Of a DNA stretch of 64,000 nt, positions 58,293 to 64,000 are shown piece after piece. The translations under genes and the position numbers were made by a program. Source of the stretch: a virus; IMG/VR virus record IMGVR_UViG_3300035670_000069, positions 1 to 64,000 of that record, one strand, 5' to 3'. The notes under the pieces were generated by a model, which saw only the letters and a program-made list of their open reading frames with translations, had not been told where the DNA came from and did not search any database. Every line of letters begins with the position of its first letter. The first letter of the stretch is position 1.

Positions 58293-58954
58293 TGAAAAAA
58301 TCAGCATTTGAGTATAAATATTTAAATGGTTCAAAAAATTTTAAAAAGCAGGTTCCATTTTATATTGATAACTTTTTAACAAATCAAGAAATTGTTGATT
58401 TAAAAAAAGCAATATTGGATGGCAAGGACACGTCTGTAAATAAAAATGGGACAGATTATGTTAACTTTATTTGCCCAGATAGCATTGAAAAAAAATCAAC
58501 TGAAATAGGAAATGACGTATATGATTTAGAATTAAAACTTTTACATAAATCATATATTGCGTATAAATATAATTCTGAACAAGAAACAATTTTGTCTCCA
58601 CACATAGATAATACAGAAAATATAATTACTATAGATTATTGCTTAGATACAAATATAGATTGGCCTATAACTATATGTGATATAGATAATAATTTTGATT
58701 GTAATGATTTTTCTATAAGGCCAAACCAAGCACTAGTTTTTAGCGGAATAAATCAGGTTCATTGGAGGCCAAAAAGAATTTTTTCTGAGGGCGAATTTTG
58801 CGACATTGTTGTTTTATCATTATCTTCTATAGAAGCGGATATAGAAAAAGATAACAATTCCAAAGTAAATCATGTTTTAAAATATTTAGAAATAAACAAA
58901 AGACCAGAAATAATTGATGCTTTTAAAAAATATAATGGGGGTAGCCTTGGCTGA
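58292..58954 (+). CDS. 2OG/Fe(II) oxygenase-like protein, HWR array member 4
   Basis: A 220-residue protein. It opens with 'KKQVPFYIDNFLTNQEIVDL', then H104-I-D106 ('LSPHIDNTEN'), 'TIDYCLDTNIDWPITICD', 'ALVFSGINQVHWRPKRIFSE' (H157-W-R159) and 'GEFCDIVVLSL'. It is a close paralogue of member 5, sharing 'YCLDTNI-W', 'HWRPKR' and a C-terminal 'RPEIIDAFKKYN' / 'RPDMISAFNLWN'. It starts in a one-base overlap (TAATG) with member 3. Confidence 0.65.
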   Translation: MKKSAFEYKYLNGSKNFKKQVPFYIDNFLTNQEIVDLKKAILDGKDTSVNKNGTDYVNFICPDSIEKKSTEIGNDVYDLELKLLHKSYIAYKYNSEQETILSPHIDNTENIITIDYCLDTNIDWPITICDIDNNFDCNDFSIRPNQALVFSGINQVHWRPKRIFSEGEFCDIVVLSLSSIEADIEKDNNSKVNHVLKYLEINKRPEIIDAFKKYNGGSLG

Positions 58955-59735
58955 ATTACACAAATACTTAACTGGGTTTGATCAATATAATAAGGATTTG
59001 CCATTTTATATTGATGATTTATTTTCAGAAGATCAGGCTACAAGAATTAAAAACTTGATAGAAAAAAATAGAAAAATTGAACCTTTTATAATTGGGGATA
59101 GAATTGAAGATGGTTATATTAGGACATCAACTTTTAGAAGTAGGTATCAGCCAAAAATTGCTAAAAATATGTCTAGAACATTGATTGAATTTGATATGCC
59201 AGAAGATTGTGAAAAACGACTAGATGAAATAGCAAAACCACTATATAAAGAAGATATAGCGCTATGTCATTGGAATTATATAGATTATAATTTAAAGTAT
59301 GGGTATGGAGACAACAGTCCAGCGCTTCCGCCACATTTAGATGCAGATGAAAATTTAGTAACAATAAATTATTGCCTTGACACTAATATAGAATGGGATT
59401 TGTATGTGGGGAACTGGAATGATACTGGGAATTTTACTAAATATACTTTGGGTGCAGGACAAACAATTGTATTTAGTGCTGTTAATCAAATTCACTGGAG
59501 ACCAAAACGTAAGTTTAAAGATGGTGAATTCTGTGAAATTATAAGCATGGATTATTGTAGACTAAGCAGTTATAGATTTACTGGAGAAAAAAATCCAATA
59601 GATCCAGAGCATTTTCCAGAAAAAAGAAAAGAATATTTGGATAAGTTACAGTCTAGGCCAGACATGATTTCTGCTTTTAATTTATGGAATTCCGAAGGAA
59701 TAAAAAATAACATACCTATAGAATCGATGGGATAA
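58947..59735 (+). CDS. 2OG/Fe(II) oxygenase-like protein, HWR array member 5
   Basis: A 262-residue protein with 'LPFYIDDLFSEDQATRIKNL', H130-L-D132 ('LPPHLDADEN'), 'TINYCLDTNIEWDLYVGNWN', 'TIVFSAVNQIHWRPKRKF' (H183-W-R185) and 'GEFCEIISMDYCRL'. I prefer the TTG start at 58947 because GGGGG (58937-58941) serves as its ribosome binding site; an in-frame ATG at 58935 lacks one. It is the longest member, with a C-terminal extension. The stop overlaps the next ATG by one base. Confidence 0.6.
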   Translation: MAELHKYLTGFDQYNKDLPFYIDDLFSEDQATRIKNLIEKNRKIEPFIIGDRIEDGYIRTSTFRSRYQPKIAKNMSRTLIEFDMPEDCEKRLDEIAKPLYKEDIALCHWNYIDYNLKYGYGDNSPALPPHLDADENLVTINYCLDTNIEWDLYVGNWNDTGNFTKYTLGAGQTIVFSAVNQIHWRPKRKFKDGEFCEIISMDYCRLSSYRFTGEKNPIDPEHFPEKRKEYLDKLQSRPDMISAFNLWNSEGIKNNIPIESMG

Positions 59736-60040
59736 TGGAAAATCAACAAACAACAATAGAAATGATTAATGGTTTATCTGAAATATCTGAGTATATGGAA
59801 GATGAAGAACTTACGTCAGCACTAACAACAATAGCAAAACTTATTTTAAAGCCAGACATTCCAATGAATGTAGCAACTCTTGAAATAGTTAGGCTTCAGG
59901 CAATTGCTGCAAAAATGTCACTAAAGGCTACGTGGATGGCTAATGTTGATAAAAGCAATAGGGGTAAAAAGAATATTTATTATACAGCAGCAGAGGCAAT
60001 TAATAATCTTGTATCTGCTCTTAAATACATCACTCGCTGA
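59735..60040 (+). CDS. Small helical protein of unknown function
   Basis: A 101-residue all-helical protein: 'GLSEISEYMEDEELTSALTT', 'NVATLEIVRLQAIAAKMSLK', and a C-terminal 'YYTAAEAINNLVSALKYITR'. It overlaps the stop of the 2OG array by one base and precedes the Cas4-like nuclease promoter. Proteins of this size and pattern are found next to such nucleases in actinophages, with no known role. Confidence 0.55.
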   Translation: MENQQTTIEMINGLSEISEYMEDEELTSALTTIAKLILKPDIPMNVATLEIVRLQAIAAKMSLKATWMANVDKSNRGKKNIYYTAAEAINNLVSALKYITR

Positions 60041-60044
60041 TTTC

Positions 60045-60053
60045 TGATATAAT
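60045..60053 (+). promoter_or_regulatory. Extended -10 promoter of the nuclease operon
   Basis: TGA-TATAAT (hexamer 60048-60053). A TAAAGGA ribosome binding site precedes ATG 60076. Confidence 0.55.
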
Positions 60054-60075
60054 AGTTAAAACTTAAAGGATACTT

Positions 60076-60936
60076 ATGACAAAAAACTTGTTAAAAGAAG
60101 TAATGATTAAAAAAGAAAAGAAGCCAGAAATTGTCAAGCATGAAGTGTTTGATGTAGAAGGAATGATTGAAAAAATACAGTCTGGATACCTTGTTGGGCG
60201 TGAGCCAAAACAAGAAAAAAAGAAAACCTTTGCTCCATCAACTTTGGCGTACGGCCAAGGAGAATGTCCTAGATATTGGTATTTAGCATTTGAAGGTGGA
60301 ATGTTTGAGAAAAATGACACACCATATGGCGTAGCCAATATGACTTCTGGAACATTATCTCATGACAGGATTCAGGATGCTATGCTTAAATCTGGCATAG
60401 CAAAATCTTTCTTGGATGAGAAAGAAACAGAAAAGCAGGGTAAAGAGGTTTATACTACAGAGTTTAAGGTTATAAATAATGATCCACCAATCTTTGGATA
60501 TGGCGATGCTATGATCCTGTGGAATGATGAAGAGATTGTTGGAGAAATTAAAACAATGCCTAATGATGCATTCGAATATTTTAAAACTGTACAAAAGCCT
60601 AAAAAGGGTCATGTTATTCAGTTATTAATATATATGAAGGTATTAGATAAAGCAAAAGGTGTTTTAATTTATGAAAATAAAAATAATCATGAATTATTAA
60701 CATTTCCAATACAAGTAAACAGTCACTATATTCGGTGGGTAAATCAAACATTTGACTGGTTGCGTGAGACAAGAAAGGCATGGGTTGACAAAACCTTGCC
60801 CAAGAAAAATTATAGATCTAATTCAAAGGTCTGTAAGGTATGTCCATTGCAACAGGCATGTGCTGATGCTGGGGACGGAACTATAAAAATCAAATCCCTG
60901 GAGCCACTAGAAGATGAAACATTGCCAATGGTGTGA
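60076..60936 (+). CDS. Cas4/RecB-like PD-(D/E)XK nuclease with iron-sulfur cysteines
   Basis: A 286-residue protein. Nuclease motifs: His96 ('GTLSHDRIQ'), Asp144 ('GYGDAMIL'), Glu157-x-Lys159 ('VGEIKTM') and Gln182 ('HVIQLLIYM'). Four cysteines, one near the N-terminus (C64) and three near the C-terminus (C253-x2-C256-x5-C262), match the Cas4/AddB arrangement holding a 4Fe-4S cluster. In phages such single-strand exonucleases serve recombination or DNA degradation. No CRISPR array or cas1/cas2 is present, so it is not part of a CRISPR locus. Confidence 0.82.
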   Translation: MTKNLLKEVMIKKEKKPEIVKHEVFDVEGMIEKIQSGYLVGREPKQEKKKTFAPSTLAYGQGECPRYWYLAFEGGMFEKNDTPYGVANMTSGTLSHDRIQDAMLKSGIAKSFLDEKETEKQGKEVYTTEFKVINNDPPIFGYGDAMILWNDEEIVGEIKTMPNDAFEYFKTVQKPKKGHVIQLLIYMKVLDKAKGVLIYENKNNHELLTFPIQVNSHYIRWVNQTFDWLRETRKAWVDKTLPKKNYRSNSKVCKVCPLQQACADAGDGTIKIKSLEPLEDETLPMV

Positions 60937-61204
60937 TAAAGAGTTTGAATCAAAGATATCTTATCAGATCTATTGTTCTGAAGAATGCAGAGATGCTGCA
61001 ACTAAAGAAAAAATAGCACAAAGGTATATTCAAACAAGAAGGCAAAAACGAAAGGGAAAGCATAGGGTTTGCAAACAATGTGGAGAAAAATTGTCTATAT
61101 ATAATGACGATCCACTATGCGTTAAATGTAATATTCATCCAGGAGACGTAAAAAAAGCATTAAAAGAAATAAAAGGAATGACAAATGCTAAACGAAAAAA
61201 GTGA
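60914..61204 (+). CDS. Two-zinc-finger basic protein
   Basis: A 96-residue protein. 'KHCQWCDKEFESKISYQIYC' with SEEC forms a CxxC-x(n)-CxxxC finger. A basic linker follows ('TRRQKRKGKHRV'), then a second CxxC ... CxxC ('CKQCGEKLSIYNDDPLCVKC'). It likely binds DNA or RNA. It begins inside the nuclease gene (23-base overlap) and ends inside the resolvase gene (20-base overlap). Confidence 0.6.
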   Translation: MKHCQWCDKEFESKISYQIYCSEECRDAATKEKIAQRYIQTRRQKRKGKHRVCKQCGEKLSIYNDDPLCVKCNIHPGDVKKALKEIKGMTNAKRKK

Positions 61205-61748
61205 AATATATAATATTTGTGCAATAGATGCAAGCACAAATAGTTTAGCCTTTGCTATTTATTCTCACGGCAAGTTAGCAAAATATGGAAAGATAAACTT
61301 TGAAGGCAAAGATGTATACGAAAAAATAATTGACGCATGCAAAAAATCTAAAGCACTGTTTACTTATTATAATTGCATGCAGGCTATAGTAATTGAGCAT
61401 ACTGTTTTTATGAATTCCCCCAAAACAGCAGCAGACCTAGCACTTGTTCAAGGTGCAATTCTTGGAGGTGCTGGTATGGCGGGGATTAATAAAATAGGCA
61501 AGGTCTCGCCAATAACCTGGCAAAGTTATCTGGGTAACAAAAAATTAACTAAAGAAGAACAATTACAGATAAGGTCCGCCAACCCAGGCAAATCTATTTC
61601 TTGGTATAAAACCTACGAAAGAGATTTTAGAAAGAAAAGAACCATCAAGTTATTAGATATTATTTATGATAAAAAAATAGATGACTATGACGTAGCAGAC
61701 GCCTGCGGTATAGGTCATTGGGCAGTCAATAATTTGGAGAAGGCATGA
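61185..61748 (+). CDS. RuvC-like Holliday junction resolvase
   Basis: A 187-residue RNase H-fold protein: Asp15 in 'ICAIDASTNSLAFAI', Glu71 in 'AIVIEHTVFMNSPKTAADLA' and a C-terminal Asp cluster in 'KIDDYDVADACGIGHWA' (D167/D169/D172). 'KVSPITWQSYLGNKKLTKEE' also fits RuvC-type enzymes. It would resolve branched DNA before packaging, working with the RecA-like protein. Coupled by overlaps to both neighbours. Confidence 0.78.
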   Translation: MLNEKSEIYNICAIDASTNSLAFAIYSHGKLAKYGKINFEGKDVYEKIIDACKKSKALFTYYNCMQAIVIEHTVFMNSPKTAADLALVQGAILGGAGMAGINKIGKVSPITWQSYLGNKKLTKEEQLQIRSANPGKSISWYKTYERDFRKKRTIKLLDIIYDKKIDDYDVADACGIGHWAVNNLEKA

Positions 61749-61981
61749 ATAAGGCTGAACTTAAAGTAGAAATGTTGATGGAACATCTTTTGCTACAAAA
61801 TGCAATAGAGGTTGAGGGGTTTGACAAAAGCACTGGGGAGACGGTATACTCTATTACAGACAAACTAAAAGAGGTGGCCCCAGAAATGTATGCTGACTTA
61901 AACAAACAATTCACCGCTCACATGCTGGCCCTAATTGATGAGGGGCCAAAAACAATGAGGTGGAAAATAAATAATGCCTAA
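61745..61981 (+). CDS. Small acidic protein of unknown function
   Basis: A 78-residue protein in an ATGA overlap with the resolvase gene. Mainly helical ('LKVEMLMEHLLLQNAIEVEG', 'PEMYADLNKQFTAHMLALID') and ends 'TMRWKINNA'. No family recognised. The stop lies within the 51-residue helix-turn-helix gene that follows. Confidence 0.5.
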   Translation: MNKAELKVEMLMEHLLLQNAIEVEGFDKSTGETVYSITDKLKEVAPEMYADLNKQFTAHMLALIDEGPKTMRWKINNA

Positions 61982-62129
61982 TAAATTTTATACTAACTCT
62001 GATTGGCTGCGTAAAAGATATGCTGTAGATAAAAGATCTCCACAAGATATTGCAAAAGAGTGTGGTGTATCCGTAGAAACAATATATGTATATTTGGCAA
62101 AATTTGGATTAAGGAAATCAAAGCGATGA
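61974..62129 (+). CDS. 51-residue helix-turn-helix protein
   Basis: MPNKFYTNSDWLRKRYAVDK, then a helix-turn-helix 'SPQDIAKECGVSVETIYVYL' and a basic end 'AKFGLRKSKR'. It reads as a minimal DNA-binding domain with a resolvase/Xre-like helix-turn-helix. Start ATG 61974 overlaps the previous stop by 8 bases, and the end overlaps the next gene by ATGA (62126-62129). The coupling at both ends supports a real gene despite its size. Confidence 0.6.
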   Translation: MPNKFYTNSDWLRKRYAVDKRSPQDIAKECGVSVETIYVYLAKFGLRKSKR

Positions 62130-62371
62130 CAGAAAAATTTAATATTACAGTTGATCAGGTAAATCATCCAACTCATTACACCTCAGATCCTTCAGGTGTT
62201 GAGTGTATTCAAATTACAAGACATAGAAACTTTAATATAGGAAATGCCTTTAAATATCTTTGGAGAGCGGGATTAAAAAACCAAGACACTCAAATTGAAG
62301 ATTTAAAAAAGGCTATCTTTTATATTCAGGATGAAATTAAAAGACTAGAGGGCAGACATGTCAACGACTGA
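62126..62371 (+). CDS. DUF3310 protein
   Basis: An 81-residue protein from ATG 62126, in an ATGA overlap with the preceding gene; the longer frame upstream would lie inside that gene. 'VNHPTHYTSDPSGVECIQIT' and 'FNIGNAFKYLWRAGLKNQDT' with 'IEDLKKAIFYIQDEI' are the hallmark of DUF3310, a small phage family often linked to nucleotide metabolism, function unsettled. It overlaps the putative small terminase gene by 14 bases. Confidence 0.8.
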   Translation: MTEKFNITVDQVNHPTHYTSDPSGVECIQITRHRNFNIGNAFKYLWRAGLKNQDTQIEDLKKAIFYIQDEIKRLEGRHVND

Positions 62372-62894
62372 AGAAGACTTAACCAAACACTTAGATGAGA
62401 TTAACACCGTTGTTGGAGAATATCTAAAAGGTAATGACGCTACCAAAATATCTAAAGATCTTGCTATACCAAGAACCCGTGTAGTACAGCATATCAATGA
62501 GTGGAAAGTTATGGCCTCTGCCAATGATGCAATTCGTGCACGTGCAAAAGAAGCCCTTGCTGTTGCAGATACACATTATAATAAATTAATATCTAGATCA
62601 TACGAAGTAATTGACGAGGCATCTCTTACTAATAATCTAAGTGCTAAGACTGCAGCAATTAAATTAGTAATGGATATTGAATCTAAAAGAATTGATATGT
62701 TACAAAAGGCAGGTTTGTTAGAGAACAAAGAACTGGCAGAAGAAATGCTGCAAATAGAAAAGAAGCAAGATATTCTCATGGGTATTTTAAAAGATATAGC
62801 ATCAGAATATCCTCAAATACGTGATGAGATTATGCGTAGGCTATCTGATATTTCTAAAAAGGATGAAGTGATTACAATTGTCCATGATGTTTGA
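62358..62894 (+). CDS. Putative terminase small subunit
   Basis: A 178-residue helical protein with an N-terminal helix-turn-helix ('VGEYLKGNDATKISKDLAIP' and 'RTRVVQHINEW'), then a long central coiled coil and a C-terminal 'KKQDILMGILKDIASEYPQI'. This fits DNA-recognition small terminases. It directly precedes, and overlaps by 11 bases, the large terminase gene. Assignment by fold pattern and position. Confidence 0.65.
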   Translation: MSTTEEDLTKHLDEINTVVGEYLKGNDATKISKDLAIPRTRVVQHINEWKVMASANDAIRARAKEALAVADTHYNKLISRSYEVIDEASLTNNLSAKTAAIKLVMDIESKRIDMLQKAGLLENKELAEEMLQIEKKQDILMGILKDIASEYPQIRDEIMRRLSDISKKDEVITIVHDV

Positions 62895-64000
62895 TGATTT
62901 TTTAGAGGCCCTTGCTGATAATCATTTTGAAGAAACTCCAGTAGATGCAAAAACTTTTGTTGAGTCTCCAGATTATTTGGGACAGCCAGCACTTTCTGAT
63001 ATTCAATACGACATTGTAGAAGCAATGAGTCAAATTTATCGCAAAGAAGATCTTCAAACAATTATGGGAGAAGAGGAAGGAGCAAGATATTATGAAAAAT
63101 ACACAAAGAACGAAATTATTCTTCAACTTGGGAAGGGCAGTGGGAAGGACTTTACCTCTACTGTTGCCTGCTCTTATATTGTATATAAGTTATTATGTCT
63201 TAAAGACCCTGCAAGATATTTCGGAAAACCAAGTGGAGATGCAATAGATCTTATCAATGTTGCTATTAATGCACAGCAGGCTAAGAATGTTTTCTTTAAA
63301 GGCTTTAAATCAAAAATAGAAAGATCACCTTGGTTCGCTGGCAAGTATGAAGCAAAGGTAGATTCTATTAGTTTTGACAAATCAATTACAGTTTATTCTG
63401 GACACTCAGAAAGAGAGTCTCATGAGGGCCTTAATCTTTTATTAGCAGTTCTTGACGAGATTTCTGGTTTTGCATCAGAGGTGGCAACAGGAAATGAACA
63501 AGGAAAGACTGCTGACAATATCTATAAAGCATTTCGTGGATCAGTTGACTCTCGCTTCCCTGATCTTGGCAAAGTAGTTCTTCTTTCGTTCCCAAGATAT
63601 AACGGAGACTTTATTTCTGAGCGGTACGAATCAGTAATTGCAGATAAAGAAGTTATAAGCAAAACACATAGGTTTATTATTAATCCATTATTACCAGAGG
63701 ATGATAAAGATAATTGGTTTGATATTGCTTGGGATGAAGATCATATTAAATCATATAAATACCCTGGAGTATTTGCATTAAAAAGACCAACATGGGAAGT
63801 TAATCCTACAAGAAAAATTGATGATTTTAAGATTGCCTTTATGACTGACCTTGGAGATGCAATGATGCGTTTTGCTTGTGTGCCAACATATGCTTCTGAT
63901 GCATTTTTTAAGCAGGCTGACAAAGTAAGGGCATGTATGACTATTAGAAATCCTCTTGATGCCTTTAGAAGATTTGAGGAAAACTTTAAGCCAGACCCAG
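62884..64000 (+). CDS. Terminase large subunit (partial, runs off the window)
   Basis: The first 372 codons of the packaging ATPase. ATG 62884 or 62887, within the end of the small subunit gene. Walker A 'LGKGSGKD' (residues 82-89), a 'NVAINAQQAKNVFFKGF' motif, Walker B 'LLLAVLDEISGF' and coupling motif 'GKVVLLSFPRYNGDFISERY' are visible; the nuclease domain would follow beyond base 64000. The frame stays open to the end. It pumps DNA into the capsid through the portal encoded at 23257, far away in this map. Confidence 0.85.
   Translation, partial: MMFDDFLEALADNHFEETPVDAKTFVESPDYLGQPALSDIQYDIVEAMSQIYRKEDLQTIMGEEEGARYYEKYTKNEIILQLGKGSGKDFTSTVACSYIVYKLLCLKDPARYFGKPSGDAIDLINVAINAQQAKNVFFKGFKSKIERSPWFAGKYEAKVDSISFDKSITVYSGHSERESHEGLNLLLAVLDEISGFASEVATGNEQGKTADNIYKAFRGSVDSRFPDLGKVVLLSFPRYNGDFISERYESVIADKEVISKTHRFIINPLLPEDDKDNWFDIAWDEDHIKSYKYPGVFALKRPTWEVNPTRKIDDFKIAFMTDLGDAMMRFACVPTYASDAFFKQADKVRACMTIRNPLDAFRRFEENFKPDP

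Noticed and set aside
1-64000. tRNA genes, integrase, transposase or attachment sites
   Set aside because: I looked for cloverleaf-like gaps and for integrase or transposase motifs and saw none. Intergenic gaps are too short for most such elements, although a full tRNA scan was not possible by eye.

Overview
The window is a contiguous piece of a tailed double-stranded DNA phage. It is very densely coded, visibly AT-rich, and apart from one gene (6818-7396) everything is on the + strand. A very long tape measure protein (2353 residues), an HK97-type portal, protease and capsid set and the absence of sheath or contractile-tail genes indicate a siphovirus with a long tail, roughly 350 nm by the usual 0.15 nm per residue rule. 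The replication set (DnaB-like helicase, DnaG-like primase, PHP-containing DnaE-type polymerase, RecA-like recombinase, Cas4-like nuclease, RuvC-like resolvase), the small protein after the capsid gene and several apparently leaderless genes resemble phages of Actinobacteria. A low-GC aquatic actinobacterial host is my inference, not something the sequence proves.

Layout: 0-5.7 kb, tail-fibre and virion surface genes, including a collagen-like fibre and a 515-residue protein built of Asn/Asp-Thr-Val/Gln tripeptide repeats. 5.7-7.4 kb, a Hint-like protein, a 2-oxoglutarate/Fe(II) (2OG) oxygenase and a reverse-strand secreted lysozyme-like enzyme. 7.5-14.4 kb, a second set of modular fibre genes ending in a fibronectin-type plus SPF-repeat plus Hint protein, then a strong terminator. 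14.5-19.2 kb, four 2OG oxygenase-like genes flanking a monomeric class II ribonucleotide reductase. 19.2-22.9 kb, a 1229-residue LamG-like surface protein. 22.9-27.4 kb, portal, protease with nested scaffold, and major capsid protein. 27.4-32.4 kb, head-tail connectors, major tail protein and two tail-assembly chaperones. 32.4-47.1 kb, tape measure and minor tail/baseplate proteins. 47.1-56.4 kb, DNA-binding and replication genes. 56.4-59.7 kb, five tandem 2OG oxygenase-like genes. 59.7-62.4 kb, nucleases and small DNA-binding proteins. 62.4-64 kb, terminase subunits, the large one running off the end. No tRNA, CRISPR array, integrase or transposase was seen, and no gap without a gene exceeds about 100 bases.

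The most unusual features are (i) ten genes with 2OG/Fe(II)-oxygenase signatures, five in one tandem array with a distinctive His-Trp-Arg motif; (ii) two Hint (hedgehog/intein) domain proteins, each followed by 2OG oxygenase genes; (iii) two fibre-like proteins with extreme short-period repeats; (iv) a recurring extended -10 promoter (TGN-TATAAT or TATACT) placed either over stop codons or 7-11 bases before start codons, implying leaderless messages; (v) a cluster of DnaA-box-like 9-mers between portal and protease. Together they suggest a phage that elaborates, and may chemically modify, its surface proteins, nucleotides or DNA; that functional reading is inference.
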